Of a stretch of DNA of 64,000 bases, positions 1 to 9,563 are shown one piece after another. The notes under the pieces are model-generated. The model saw nothing but the letters and a program-made list of their open reading frames with translations, searched no databases and had not been told where the DNA came from. The translations under genes and the position numbers were made by a program. Within the stretch, counting starts at the first letter, position 1. Each line of letters begins with the position of its first letter. Location: assembly GCA_965261455.1 (NCBI GenBank), contig OZ253453.1, positions 2,666,001-2,730,000 on the forward strand, in the 5' to 3' direction. This DNA comes from DAOUKH01 sp965261455. Its GTDB lineage: Bacteria; Chloroflexota; Dehalococcoidia; SHYB01.

Positions 1-203
1 ATGCTGCCGCGAGCGAGGCGGCGGTCAGCCTTGGCGGCCTCCTCGAAGGCCGGGCCGGCCATGACGGAGATGAAGGCGTTGAGCGCCGGCTCGTCGCGCT
101 CGATGCGGCGCAGGCAAGAGTCGAGGACCTCGGCGCAGGAGGCGCGCTGCGACCGGATGATGCGGGAGGTGTCCTCGATAGTAAGGTCGCAGAGATCGTT
201 CAT
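1..203 (-). CDS. Amidase (GatA-like), N-terminal fragment
   Basis: This reading frame runs off the left edge, leaving only about 67 N-terminal residues. The visible part (LTIEDTSRIIRSQR, then RIERDEPALNAFISVM) matches the N-terminal helical region of amidase-signature enzymes such as GatA; the catalytic Lys-Ser-Ser region lies outside the window. Its ATG overlaps the TGA of the upstream GatC-like gene (ATGA), so the two are probably translationally coupled. The partner suggests either the tRNA-dependent amidotransferase or, because no gatB is seen, a metabolic amidase with its own small subunit. The family call is good; the substrate is open. Confidence 0.7.
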   Translation of the reverse strand, partial: MNDLCDLTIEDTSRIIRSQRASCAEVLDSCLRRIERDEPALNAFISVMAGPAFEEAAKADRRLARGS

Positions 204-403
204 CGGGGCTGACTCGGCGGGAGGAAGTGGATGAGGAGGGGTTCGACGCCGTCGAGGTCGATCGCATCGAGCTTCGCCATGTTGCGGGCCACGGAGCGCG
301 CCTCGCCTTCGAGCCGCTCGATGTCGCCGTCATCGACCTGCAAGCCCACGAAGCGCGCCATCTCGGCGAGCGCCTCTTTCGAGAGCGGCGTCTCTTGGGT
401 CAT
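200..403 (-). CDS. GatC-like small subunit
   Basis: This 67-residue protein resembles GatC, the clamp subunit of the Asp/Glu-tRNA amidotransferase. It has the helical start (LSKEALAEMARFVGL), an acidic helix, and the characteristic IDLDGVEP motif near the end. It stops soon after that motif, so it is shorter than usual GatC (about 90-100 residues) and lacks much of the extended tail. The start at 403 is chosen because GAGGAGG lies just upstream; an in-frame upstream ATG would add 13 residues without a ribosome site. It is coupled by ATGA to the amidase gene that follows. Confidence 0.65.
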   Translation of the reverse strand: MTQETPLSKEALAEMARFVGLQVDDGDIERLEGEARSVARNMAKLDAIDLDGVEPLLIHFLPPSQPR

Positions 404-471
404 CGAGTCCTCCTCATGCGCCGGCGGCCTAGTCTCCGGCATCCGTCTCGTCGTATCGGTTTATACGCGGC

Positions 472-1557
472 TCAGGCGCCGCCGTCTCTCTCCAAGCCGT
501 AGCAGCGGACCGCGTTCTCGCCGAGGATCTTCGCCTTCGAGGTCTCGGAGAGGTCGGCGCGGTCGGCGAGCTCCTTCACCACACCGGGGAAGATGCCGTC
601 GGGGTGGGGATAGTCGGAGGCGAAGATGATGGTGTCGTCGCCCATGGCCTGGATGATGCCGGGAATGATGGCCTCGTCGGGGTCGGCGGAGATATAGCAC
701 TGGCGGTCCCAGTACTCGTCGGCCTTCATGGGCAGGGGGGCGCTGGCGTGGCCCCAGTATTCGAGGTGGTGGTTGATGCGCTCGATCCAGTGCGCGATCC
801 AGCCGCACCCCGATTCGAGGGAGGCGACGCGCAGGTTGGGATGGCGCTCGAGGACGCCGCCGCAGATGAGGTTGAGCACGCCCATCTGCTGCTCGTGGGG
901 GTGCGAGACGACGTGGCGGAAGAGGAAGTTGTCGTAGCGGTCGAGGCCCGATTGGGGCACGTTCTGGGTGGTGCCTTCGTGCAGGCACAGGGGAACGCCG
1001 AGCTCTTCGAGCAGCGACCACATGGGATCGAAGTACGGTTCGTGGAGGTTGCGCCCGCCGACGGGGTTGGGCCGCCACATTACGCCTTTTGCGCCGAGCT
1101 CGCCGACGGCGCGGCGGGTCTCTTTCATTGCCGCGTAGACGTCGGCCTGAGGCACGACGGCGACGGTAATGAGCCGTTTGGGGTCGGTTTTGGCGAAGTC
1201 GCAGAGCCAGTTGTTGTAGGCGCGGCAGAGAGCGGAGGCGACCTCGGGGTCTTGGACGGCGGCGAAGTGGAGGCCCGCGGTGGGGAACATCACGGAGGCG
1301 TCCATGCCCTCGTCGTCCATGTCTTCGAGGCGGGCGCGAGCGTCGCTGCCGCCCTTGCGCCGCCGGGAGGGGCCGGGGTTCGGGTTGCGGGGGATGTAGG
1401 GCTGCATGCGGCCTTCGAGGAGGGTGCGGAGACGGCCCTGGGAGTCGGTGACGAGTCCGGGCGCCATGCCGTGAAAGCGCTCTTCCAGGTAACGCGGCCA
1501 CATGGACTCGGGTTCGAGCACGTGACCATCTGAATCGACGACGCGGTAACGGGGCAT
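472..1557 (-). CDS. Amidohydrolase family 2 protein
   Basis: A 361-residue metal-dependent hydrolase or decarboxylase of the amidohydrolase-2 (TIM-barrel) family. The N-terminal metal site reads VDSDGHVLEP, with Asp in place of the first His of the usual DxHxH pattern. Further landmarks are a His in PLCLHEG, the segment VVSHPHEQQMG, and the C-terminal FASDYPHPDG with its metal-binding Asp. This arrangement is typical of the gamma-resorcylate decarboxylase/ACMSD-like branch, so decarboxylation or C-C hydrolysis of an aromatic or heterocyclic acid is possible. GGAGGAG lies 8 bases before the ATG. It heads the minus-strand run toward the amidase pair. The substrate is unknown. Confidence 0.8.
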   Translation of the reverse strand: MPRYRVVDSDGHVLEPESMWPRYLEERFHGMAPGLVTDSQGRLRTLLEGRMQPYIPRNPNPGPSRRRKGGSDARARLEDMDDEGMDASVMFPTAGLHFAAVQDPEVASALCRAYNNWLCDFAKTDPKRLITVAVVPQADVYAAMKETRRAVGELGAKGVMWRPNPVGGRNLHEPYFDPMWSLLEELGVPLCLHEGTTQNVPQSGLDRYDNFLFRHVVSHPHEQQMGVLNLICGGVLERHPNLRVASLESGCGWIAHWIERINHHLEYWGHASAPLPMKADEYWDRQCYISADPDEAIIPGIIQAMGDDTIIFASDYPHPDGIFPGVVKELADRADLSETSKAKILGENAVRCYGLERDGGA

Positions 1558-1648
1558 GCCGCAACTCCTCCGGCCTCCAATCTTGCGACGGAAGGAAAAG
1601 GTGTGTCAACAGGAAAGCGCGGTCTCGCCGCCCGGTTTGGCGCCCCGT

Positions 1649-2644
1649 TTACCCCGCGAGGAGAGTTACTTTGATTGCGCCGGTCGTCTTGTCCAGGGCG
1701 GTCTGGAAGGCTTGGTGGATGGCGCGCAGGGGGTATTGGTGGGTCTGGAGGGGGGCGAGGTCGGGCTGGTAACGGGGCAGCAGGGAGACGGCGGCCGCGA
1801 ACTCGGAGCCGCGGCGGCTGGGGCCGTAGAGGACCGAGCCGAGCATCTCGACTTCTTTGACGACGAAGAGCAGGCCGTTGAGGGACACCTCGCCGGTGAA
1901 GACGCCGAGGACGATGACGCGCCCCGACTTGCGCACGGCCTTGACCGCCTGGCCGATGGTGTCGGCCTCGCCGCCGACGGTCTCGAAGACGACGTCGGGC
2001 CCGTTGTCGTTGGCCCAGGACATGAGGTCGGCTTCGGCGACGGCCTCGACGCCGAGGTCGGCGGCGGCGCGGCGCTGGTGCTCGTAGCGCGCGCTGATGG
2101 CGACGCGGGCGCAGCGGTCGCGGGCGAGCAGGGCGGCGAGCAGCCCGATGGCGCCGGCGCCGATGACGAGTACGCGGCTATCGGCCTCCAGCCGTGCCAT
2201 ATTCACCGCCCGCACGCAGACGGCGAGGGGCTCGGCGAATGAGGCGGGGAGGGGCGCGACGGAGGGGTCGACGGGGTGGACGGTGTAGGCCGGGGCGTCG
2301 ACGAACTCGCTCATGCCGCCGGGGATGCGGGTGCCGATGAGCGCGCCTTCGTTGCAGAGATGCCGCTTGCCCGCGATGCAGAGGTCGCAGACGCCGCAGC
2401 GGGTGTGCGGCTCGACGGCGTAGAGGACGTCGGCGAGGCCGGCGGGGCCGTCGAGAACCGTGCCGACGACTTCGTGGCCCGGAGTGTCGCCAGGCCGGGT
2501 GGGGAGAAAGTGGCGGAAGGAGTGGAGGTCGGAGCCGCAGATGCCGCAGGCGTCGACCTTCAAGCGGACGTGGCCGGGCGCGAGCGGGCCGGGCTCGACC
2601 TCGGCGAGCTCGATGCCGTCGCCGGTCCACTTAGACTGAAGCAT
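1649..2644 (-). CDS. Zinc-dependent alcohol dehydrogenase (MDR family)
   Basis: A 331-residue medium-chain dehydrogenase/reductase. The catalytic zinc ligands are visible as Cys33 in CGICGSDLH and His57-Glu58 in GHE. The structural zinc site is Cys83, Cys86, Cys89 and Cys97 (CGVCDLC then HLC). A Rossmann fold begins at VLVIGAGAIGLLAA. The pattern resembles threonine or sorbitol dehydrogenase-type enzymes that oxidise secondary alcohols with NAD(P). It lies between the amidohydrolase and a crotonase on the same strand, which suggests shared catabolic use. The specific alcohol cannot be read from the sequence. Confidence 0.85.
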   Translation of the reverse strand: MLQSKWTGDGIELAEVEPGPLAPGHVRLKVDACGICGSDLHSFRHFLPTRPGDTPGHEVVGTVLDGPAGLADVLYAVEPHTRCGVCDLCIAGKRHLCNEGALIGTRIPGGMSEFVDAPAYTVHPVDPSVAPLPASFAEPLAVCVRAVNMARLEADSRVLVIGAGAIGLLAALLARDRCARVAISARYEHQRRAAADLGVEAVAEADLMSWANDNGPDVVFETVGGEADTIGQAVKAVRKSGRVIVLGVFTGEVSLNGLLFVVKEVEMLGSVLYGPSRRGSEFAAAVSLLPRYQPDLAPLQTHQYPLRAIHQAFQTALDKTTGAIKVTLLAG

Positions 2645-2776
2645 GGGTGCTCAGCGGCCACTCTTTCGGATGGAGTTGAGGATACGGAAGGGCAGTCCCG
2701 CCGCCATCTTGGCTAACGCCACGACCGCCCCGATGGGCCGCCGCCAGGAGACAACCGGAGCCGACCACGGCGCATG

Positions 2777-3565
2777 CTAGCTCGACCCGAAGGTGGGCGG
2801 GCGCTTCTCGCGGAAGGCGGCGTTGGCCTCCCGTTGGTCGGGGCTGCCCGAAGTGAGCCCCTCGACGGCGAGGCTCATCTCCAGCACCAGGTTCACGTTT
2901 TGCCAGAGCATCCGGTTGATGCTCATCTTGGTCCACCGCACCGCCGCGCTGGCCCCGTTGGCCAGCTCGGTGGCGAAGGACATCGCCTCGTCCATGAGCT
3001 TGTCGGCGGGGACGCAATGGTTGACGAGACCGATTCGCTCGGCCTCGGGCCCCCAGACGTACTTGCCGCTCATGAGGTACTCCTTGGCGCGGTGCGGGCC
3101 GACGAGCAGGGGCCAGATGACGCAGCCGCCATCGCCGGCGACGAGGCCCATGTTGACGTGGGTGTCGCCGATGCGGGCGGTGTCGGCCATGAAGGTGGTG
3201 TCGCAGAGCAGGGCGACGCTGGCGCCGAGCCCGGCCGCCGGACCGTTGATGGCTGCGATGAGGGGAGCTTCGCAGTTGACCATCGCCTGCACGAGCCATT
3301 TCGCGCCGCGCAGGATGAGCATTCCGCCGCTGGGGCCGAAGTCTTTCATGTCGCCGCCGGCGCAGAAGGCGGGCCCGGCGCCGGTGAGGACGATGGCCCC
3401 GACGTCGGGGTCGGTGCCCAGGTCTCTCCAGACGGTCTCCAGCCCGTGGTGGAGCGCGGCGTTGACCGCGTTGCGCTTTTCGGGACGGTTCATGGTGACC
3501 ACGGCGACGCGATCCTTGATCTCCACGAGAAGGTGGTTTTCGTCTGCGTAGCGTTGGTAGTCCAT
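2777..3565 (-). CDS. Enoyl-CoA hydratase/isomerase family (crotonase) protein
   Basis: A 262-residue crotonase-fold protein. It shows the CoA-binding and oxyanion-hole features of the family: MNRPEKRNAVN near the N-terminus, FCAGGDMKDF around residue 70, and GPAAGLGASVALLCD. The two catalytic glutamates of classical hydratases appear absent: the first position falls in LGASVAL, and the second in DTHVNMGLVAGDGG, where His or neighbouring residues stand. It may therefore be an isomerase, thioester hydrolase or another crotonase chemistry. AGGGGG lies upstream of the ATG, with a TATAAT box further up. Family certain, reaction uncertain. Confidence 0.82.
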   Translation of the reverse strand: MDYQRYADENHLLVEIKDRVAVVTMNRPEKRNAVNAALHHGLETVWRDLGTDPDVGAIVLTGAGPAFCAGGDMKDFGPSGGMLILRGAKWLVQAMVNCEAPLIAAINGPAAGLGASVALLCDTTFMADTARIGDTHVNMGLVAGDGGCVIWPLLVGPHRAKEYLMSGKYVWGPEAERIGLVNHCVPADKLMDEAMSFATELANGASAAVRWTKMSINRMLWQNVNLVLEMSLAVEGLTSGSPDQREANAAFREKRPPTFGSS

Positions 3566-3591
3566 GCGCGCCCCCTGCTTCGGCTGGCGGG

Positions 3592-3597
3592 ATTATA
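3592..3597 (-). promoter_or_regulatory. -10 box (TATAAT) upstream of the crotonase gene
   Basis: A perfect TATAAT on the minus strand lies 27 bases upstream of the crotonase ATG. No convincing -35 hexamer is seen at 16 to 18 bases, so this is a partial promoter call. Confidence 0.4.
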
Positions 3598-3648
3598 GCA
3601 GCGCCGCCAGTCGTGGGGAGCGAGGGGGACAGCTATGACAACCGGGTG

Positions 3649-3677
3649 TTGAGGCTCCCCAACGCTTCCGATATAGT
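3649..3677 (+). promoter_or_regulatory. Sigma-70-type promoter for the small coiled-coil gene
   Basis: TTGAGG at 3649-3654 and TATAGT at 3672-3677 are separated by exactly 17 bases. The predicted transcript would start near 3684, about 12 bases before the ATG at 3696. Confidence 0.6.
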
Positions 3678-3695
3678 GGTGACCCTAGGGGTGGC

Positions 3696-3941
3696 ATGAC
3701 GACCGAGCAACGAATCAGCAGGCTAGAAGGCGCCTACGAGCAAGTCGACAAGCGGCTGGACGACTTAAACCAGTCCATCGGCGGCTTGCGCAGTGAGATG
3801 GACAGCCTCCGCAGCGAGATGCGCGGCGAGATGGGCGGTCTGCGCAGCGAGATGAACAGCCGGATTAACACGCTCACCATCATTATGTTCGGTACGTGGG
3901 TGACTGTGATCGGGGCCGTCATCGGGCTCTACTTCGCCTGA
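3696..3941 (+). CDS. Small coiled-coil protein with C-terminal membrane anchor
   Basis: An 81-residue protein of two parts. Residues 1-55 form a predicted coiled coil with near-repeats of the form GGLRSEM (SIGGLRSEMDSLRSEM, then MGGLRSEMNSRI). Residues 58-80 are one hydrophobic helix (LTIIMFGTWVTVIGAVIGLYFA) that should anchor the C-terminus in the membrane with the coil in the cytoplasm. It is probably an oligomeric tail-anchored scaffold; the function is unknown. It has its own promoter and stands alone between genes on other strands. Similar short proteins are widespread and uncharacterised. Confidence 0.7.
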   Translation: MTTEQRISRLEGAYEQVDKRLDDLNQSIGGLRSEMDSLRSEMRGEMGGLRSEMNSRINTLTIIMFGTWVTVIGAVIGLYFA

Positions 3942-4052
3942 TTCAGGGCCTTCCCCTCACCTTCTATTCTCCCCTCGCTCCAGGGCTTCCCGTGCGCATG
4001 GCGTGCTAAGGTGTGCCCGGCGCCGATGGAGCGCCTTGCGCTGGAGGGCCCC

Positions 4053-5266
4053 ATGCTGCTCGGCAAGTATCGAATGCTCGACCTCTCCCGGCTCTACCCT
4101 GGGCCGCTGGCGTCGCACGTGCTCGCCGACATGGGTATGGACGTGGTCAAGATCGAGGAGCCGCGCCCGCGCTACGGCATGGGGCGCGACATCCTGACGC
4201 CGCCCGACCCCACGCCCGAGGAAGAGGTGGCGTGCTCGGCGTACAACAGCATCGCCCGGAACAAGCGCAGCGTCGCCTTGGATCTCCTGGATGAGGCGGC
4301 CCGGCCTAAGGCCCGCGAGGTCTTCTTCCGACTCGTGGAGCGAGCCGACGCCGTCCTCGAAGGCTACCGGCCCGGCGTGGTGGAATGGCTCGGGGTCGAC
4401 TACGAGGCGGTGCGGGCCCGTAACCCCAAGATCGTCTATTGCAGTATCTCGGCGTTCGGACAGTCGGGGCCGTACGCCGGCTTCCCAGGCCACGACCGCC
4501 AGATGTCGGCGGTGGCGGGGAGCGTCGGCCCGCGGCATCCGGAGACCGGGGAGCCGCTCGGTCACGGGGTCGCCTTCGCCGACGTGACGGCCGGTCTTCA
4601 CGCGGCGGCCGGCATCCTGGCGGCGTTGCTGGAACGCGGCGAGACCGGCGAGGGGCAGTACCTCGATGTCTCGATGGTCGGCAGCGTGATGTCCTCGAAC
4701 CTCGGGGCCTACGAGCTCCATCACCGCCAAGCGGCGCTCCGGCAGAAGTCCGAGCCCACCTCGCAGTCCACGCTCACCTTCATCGAGTGCCGCGACGGCA
4801 GGTGGCTGACGACCTCGAATGCCGAGGTCCCGTTCTGGGAGCGCTTCTGCCGTCTGATCGGACGGGAGGGCTACATCCCGCTCCACCGCGAGTCGGGGCC
4901 GGAGGTCGAGGCGATGGTCGAGGACGTCCGCGAGATCTTCCGGACCCGCGACCGGGACGACTGGCTCCGCGACCTGTGGGCGGCGGACACATGCGCCGCG
5001 CCGGTGAACGACCCCGCCGAGGCGCTGGACGACCCCCAAGTCCGTCACCTGGGCATGATGTGGGAGGCGGAGCACCCCGCGCAGGGCACGGTGCGGCAGG
5101 TTGGCTTCCCGATCGGCTTCTCGCGCTCGAAGGTGGAGCTGCGCCGCTTCGCGCCGGTCCTCGGCGAGCACACTCACGAGCTGCTCGCCGAGGCGGGCTA
5201 CGCCGCCGCCGAAATCGCGGCCCTGGAACGCGATGGCGTGGTGAAGTCGTGGGCGGCGGCGGGGGG

Positions 5267-5270
<4 letters not shown>
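4053..5270 (+). CDS. CaiB/BaiF (class III) CoA transferase
   Basis: A 405-residue family III CoA transferase, which moves CoA between carboxylic acids through a glutamyl/aspartyl anhydride mechanism. The N-terminus MLDLSRLYPGPLASHVLADMG is typical of the interlocked dimer family. The catalytic Asp is Asp177 in FADVTAGLHAAAGILAALLE. RSVALDL and VVEWLGVDYE are also family landmarks. I start at 4053 because GGAGGG sits just upstream; an earlier in-frame ATG at 4011 would add 14 atypical residues. The stop overlaps the end of the convergent acyl-CoA dehydrogenase by 4 bases. It probably activates acids that the neighbouring acyl-CoA enzymes degrade. Confidence 0.88.
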
Positions 5271-6433
<1,163 letters not shown>

Positions 6434-6467
6434 GCGGGTGTCTCCCAGGGGTGATGATGCCGAGCGG

Positions 6468-6935
6468 TCAGGCGAGGGGGCGCGAGCGGGGGGCGGGCTC
6501 GTCCCGCTCCCAGAGCATGGTCAGGGTGAGGTCGGCGATGCGCCACTCGCCGCCGCGGCGGACGAAGCGCTCGGTGTAGAGATTGCCCTGCACCCGCGCG
6601 TAGCGTTGGCCGTCGTCGCCCGTGTAGAAATGGTGGTTGTTGGAATAGGTCCGCGCGTCGGCCTCGTCGCCGCGCACCTCGATCAGCGACTGGCCGAAGA
6701 AGTGCTGGGTCACCTCGAAATGCGCGACGCCGCTGACGAACGGGATGATCTTATCGACGCCGCTGTCGTCGAACCAGTCGCTGTACTTGGCGTGGGCGTC
6801 GGGGGTGAAGCAGTCGCGCAGGGCGTCGAAGTCGCGGCCGTCCACGGCGAGGGCGTAGCGCATGATCACGTCGCGGATAGCGGCGCGGTCGACGAGCGCT
6901 TGGACGGCGGGATCGGATGATTCGGGAAGGGGCAC
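6468..6935 (-). CDS. SnoaL-like (NTF2-fold) protein
   Basis: A 155-residue protein of the cone-shaped NTF2/SnoaL fold. Its first helix reads ALVDRAAIRDVIMRYALAVDGRDFDALRDCF, followed by TPDAHAKYSDW, and the fold ends with GGEWRIADLTLTMLWE. This pattern matches the SnoaL_4 group, which includes dehydratases and isomerases of steroid or polyketide-like substrates and also binding proteins. The start is GTG, with GGAGGAACC directly upstream. Its place between an SDR and an acyl-CoA dehydrogenase suggests an accessory dehydratase or isomerase in the same pathway; that is inference. Confidence 0.8.
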   Translation of the reverse strand: MPLPESSDPAVQALVDRAAIRDVIMRYALAVDGRDFDALRDCFTPDAHAKYSDWFDDSGVDKIIPFVSGVAHFEVTQHFFGQSLIEVRGDEADARTYSNNHHFYTGDDGQRYARVQGNLYTERFVRRGGEWRIADLTLTMLWERDEPAPRSRPLA

Positions 6936-6971
6936 GGTTCCTCCGGGCGTTGGTCTGGCCGGGTAGGGTTT

Positions 6972-7751
6972 CTAGTGGTAGGAGAGACCCGCGTTCACAT
7001 CGAGGGACTGGCCGGTGATGGCGCTCGCCATGTCGGAGGCGAGGAAGATGATGGCCGCGGCGACCTCGGTGTCGAGGGCTATGCGCCGCAGCGCCATCTG
7101 GTTGGCGAAGCTCTGGTAGACCTCGTCGTACGTGACGCCGAGCTCCTCGGCGCGTCTGTGGTAGTAGCTCTCCAGCTGGCCGCCCCAGATATGGCCGGGG
7201 ACGACGCAATTGACCCGCACCTGGTGGGGTCCGAGCTCGTCGGCGAGGCTCTGGGTCATGACCGCGATGGCCGCCTTGGCGGCGCTGTAGGCGCTCCGCG
7301 TCTGGACGCCCTTACGCATCGACGTCGACGAGACGTTGACGATCGACCCCGACCGCTGCTCGATCATGTAGGGGGCGGCGTACTTGCACGCCTGCATGTG
7401 GGCCATCACGTTGTCATCGAGGCAGGCGCGCCATTCCTCCGTGGAGGAATCGACGACGGTGGTGAAGGGTTCGTTCTTCGCGGCGTTGTTCACCAGGATG
7501 TCGATCCTGCCGAACTCGGCGGCGGCGGCCTCGGCGAGGCGCTTGGTCTGCTCGGCGTCGGTGGCGTCGGTGGGGACGACGAGGGCGCGCCGCCCCACGC
7601 CGCGGACCTCGGCGGCGACCTCTTCAAGCCGCGACTCGGTGCGCGCGGCCAGCACGACGTCGGCGCCTTGCTTGGCCATCTCGACGCAGAGGGCCCGGCC
7701 CAGGCCGGGGCCGACGCCGTTCACGATCGCGACTCTGTCCTGCAAGAGCAT
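6972..7751 (-). CDS. Short-chain dehydrogenase/reductase (SDR)
   Basis: A 259-residue classical SDR oxidoreductase using NAD(P). The cofactor motif is NGVGPGLGRALC, slightly off the usual TGxxxGIG. VNNAA, the catalytic Ser in NVSSTSMRK, and YSAAKAAIA with the catalytic Tyr-Lys pair are all present. The C-terminus ITGQSLDVNAGLSYH is usual for the family. I start at 7751, where the protein begins MLLQDRVAIVNG; the longer frame adds 22 residues with no ribosome site. Downstream lies the SnoaL-like gene on the same strand, 36 bases away. Confidence 0.88.
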   Translation of the reverse strand: MLLQDRVAIVNGVGPGLGRALCVEMAKQGADVVLAARTESRLEEVAAEVRGVGRRALVVPTDATDAEQTKRLAEAAAAEFGRIDILVNNAAKNEPFTTVVDSSTEEWRACLDDNVMAHMQACKYAAPYMIEQRSGSIVNVSSTSMRKGVQTRSAYSAAKAAIAVMTQSLADELGPHQVRVNCVVPGHIWGGQLESYYHRRAEELGVTYDEVYQSFANQMALRRIALDTEVAAAIIFLASDMASAITGQSLDVNAGLSYH

Positions 7752-7901
7752 GGCTGCACATCCCCAGCCGCCGTCCCGCGCCGGCGGCCTGACCGTAGTG
7801 CTACTATACCCCGCCATGCATGTCTAGCGAGCGCCCTCACTCCGGCCCTCTACCGGGTGAAGAGGGGGAAGAAAAGGGAGACCCGTGGGGAGGAAGAACG
7901 C

Positions 7902-8825
7902 ATGATCATCGGGACTCGTACAAGGGCCGGCATCGCGATTCCCCAGTCGTTCCTCGACGGTCCCGCCGACGCCGCGCTCATCAGCCGCCATGCGGCAAGA
8001 GCCGAGGCCCTGGGCTACGACAGCCTCTGGGTGCAGCATGGCGTGTTCAGCACGCCGCTCGACCCCTTCGTCCTGCTGGCGGCGGCGGCTACGGCGACGG
8101 CGCGGGTGAGGCTCGGCGTCTCTGTCGTCGTCCTCCCACTCTTTCACCCTCTGCACGTCGCCAAAACCGTGGCCAGCCTCGATCAGCTCTCGCAAGGGAG
8201 GATCATCCTTGGGGTCGGCTTGGGCGGCCACGAGGCGCGGTACCCCATCTTCGGCATCGACCCGGCACGGCGCGTCCGCCGCTTTCTCGACAGCATCGAG
8301 CTCATCAAGCGGCTTTGGACGGAGGATGAGGTCAGCTTCGACAATGGCGAGTGGCGGGTCGACGGCCTGAGGCTGGGGCCGAAGCCGGTGCAGCAGCCGC
8401 ACCCGCCGATCTGGTTTGGGGGGCGCGCCGAGGCCGCCATCAAGCGGGCAGTGCGGCTCGGCGAAGGGTTCATGGGGGCGGGCGCGTCGCGGATGGACTC
8501 CTTCCTCGACGTGCTCGGCTCGCTGCGGAGGCATCTCGACGCGTCGGGGCGGGACCCCGCGTCGTTCACGGTGGCGAAGCGGCTCTATATCGCCATCGAC
8601 GACGACAAGGAGCGCGCCGCCGGCGAGCTTCGCCGTTTCTTCGACCACCACTATCAGAGCGCCGAACTTGGGCTCCAGGTCGCGGCGTGGGGCTCGGAAG
8701 ACGAGGTGACCGAACAGGTCGCGCGTCTCGCCGGCGAAGACCTCGACATGATCATGTTCAACCCCGTCTACGACCACGTGGAGCACGCCGAGCGCATCGC
8801 GGAGCGGATCGTGCCGCGGCTGTAG
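7902..8825 (+). CDS. LLM-class (luciferase-like) flavin oxidoreductase
   Basis: A 307-residue TIM-barrel flavoenzyme of the bacterial luciferase/F420-dependent group. Landmarks are GIAIPQSF, ARAEALGYDSLWVQHG, the barrel strand VRLGVSVVVLPL, FHPLHVAKTVASLDQLSQGR, and GVGLGGHEARY. The start at 7902 has GGAGGA 7 bases upstream; the frame is open much further upstream but that part is the antisense of the SDR gene. Members reduce or monooxygenate small organics using F420 or FMNH2. It is divergent from the SDR operon. The substrate is unknown. Confidence 0.85.
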   Translation: MIIGTRTRAGIAIPQSFLDGPADAALISRHAARAEALGYDSLWVQHGVFSTPLDPFVLLAAAATATARVRLGVSVVVLPLFHPLHVAKTVASLDQLSQGRIILGVGLGGHEARYPIFGIDPARRVRRFLDSIELIKRLWTEDEVSFDNGEWRVDGLRLGPKPVQQPHPPIWFGGRAEAAIKRAVRLGEGFMGAGASRMDSFLDVLGSLRRHLDASGRDPASFTVAKRLYIAIDDDKERAAGELRRFFDHHYQSAELGLQVAAWGSEDEVTEQVARLAGEDLDMIMFNPVYDHVEHAERIAERIVPRL

Positions 8826-8915
8826 GCCAAGAAGGCCGGCATCCAGGTCTCCAGGGCGGGGCCAGTCTTGCCCGGGCGTGTTGGCGAAGTGCACACATCA
8901 TGCGACAATCGACGC

Positions 8916-9203
8916 ATGAGCATAGGCTTCGACTGGAGCATAGAGAAGAACCGACAACTCATTGCGCAGCGAGGCATCTCGTTCGAGGGCGTTGTCTCCG
9001 CCATAGAGCAGGGCGGCTTGGTGGACGTGTTGGAGCACCCCAACCAGGACCAGTATCCGGGGCAACAGATATATGTCGTGGAGATCGGCGAGTACCTGCA
9101 TCTTGTGCCCTTCGTGACACAGGCCGACGGCATCCGCTTTCTGAAGACGATTATTCCAAGCCGGAAGGCGACGAGAGACTATAGGAGGAGGAGGCCAACG
9201 TGA
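8916..9203 (+). CDS. BrnT-like toxin of a type II toxin-antitoxin pair
   Basis: A 95-residue protein resembling BrnT-like (DUF497-type) RNase toxins. The N-terminus FDWSIEKNRQLIAQRGISFE matches the family pattern of an Asp/Trp start, a Lys-Asn helix and GISFE. The end LKTIIPSRKATRDYRRRR matches the conserved basic RKAT motif. The middle (VLEHPNQDQYPGQQIYVV) fits a known subgroup. I start at MSIGFDW rather than 16 residues earlier. It overlaps the next gene by GTGA. Unlike canonical TA order, the toxin comes first, as in brnTA. Confidence 0.72.
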   Translation: MSIGFDWSIEKNRQLIAQRGISFEGVVSAIEQGGLVDVLEHPNQDQYPGQQIYVVEIGEYLHLVPFVTQADGIRFLKTIIPSRKATRDYRRRRPT

Positions 9204-9475
9204 ACGAAAGCATGAGCGGGGAAGAGCGGGACATTATCGACCGATTCGAGCGGGGCGAGTTGCGCTCCGCTGCCGGCGCTGAGCGAGAGATTGAGGTGGC
9301 CGTTGAGGCGGCTCGCACTGCGTTTAACAAGTCCAGGCGAGTGAATTTGCGGGTGACCGAGCGCGACTTCATCTTGGCCCACTCGCGGGCGAGAGAAGAG
9401 GGGATACCCTATCAAACGCTGTTGTCCAGCGTTATCCACAAATACCTGTCCGGCCGGCTTATCGAGCAGAGGTAG
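9200..9475 (+). CDS. Cognate CopG/BrnA-like antitoxin
   Basis: A 91-residue protein starting with GTG inside the stop of the toxin gene (GTGA), with AGGAGGAGGAGG upstream. Residues 1-40 form a charged toxin-binding region. The C-terminal half (SRRVNLRVTERDF, then AREEGIPYQTLLSSVIHKYLSG) is a ribbon-helix-helix DNA-binding domain in which the first strand is VNLRV. The EEGIPYQTL..VIHKY motif is typical of antitoxins paired with this toxin subgroup. It should neutralise the toxin and repress the operon. Confidence 0.75.
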   Translation: MNESMSGEERDIIDRFERGELRSAAGAEREIEVAVEAARTAFNKSRRVNLRVTERDFILAHSRAREEGIPYQTLLSSVIHKYLSGRLIEQR

Positions 9476-9563
9476 CACGGCGAGCGTATGCCGCATCGCG
9501 CCATCTCGGAGGCCATCGGCACGCTTGACGCGCCGGGCCGCGCGACGGAAGGAGCGGAAGGGG

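Noticed and set aside
604..1533. Plus-strand 309-codon frame opposite the amidohydrolase
   Set aside because: High-GC shadow frame. The minus strand has clear family motifs and a ribosome site.
7803..7808. TATAGT on the minus strand upstream of the SDR gene
   Set aside because: No -35 hexamer at an allowed distance; TAGACA is only 12 bases away.
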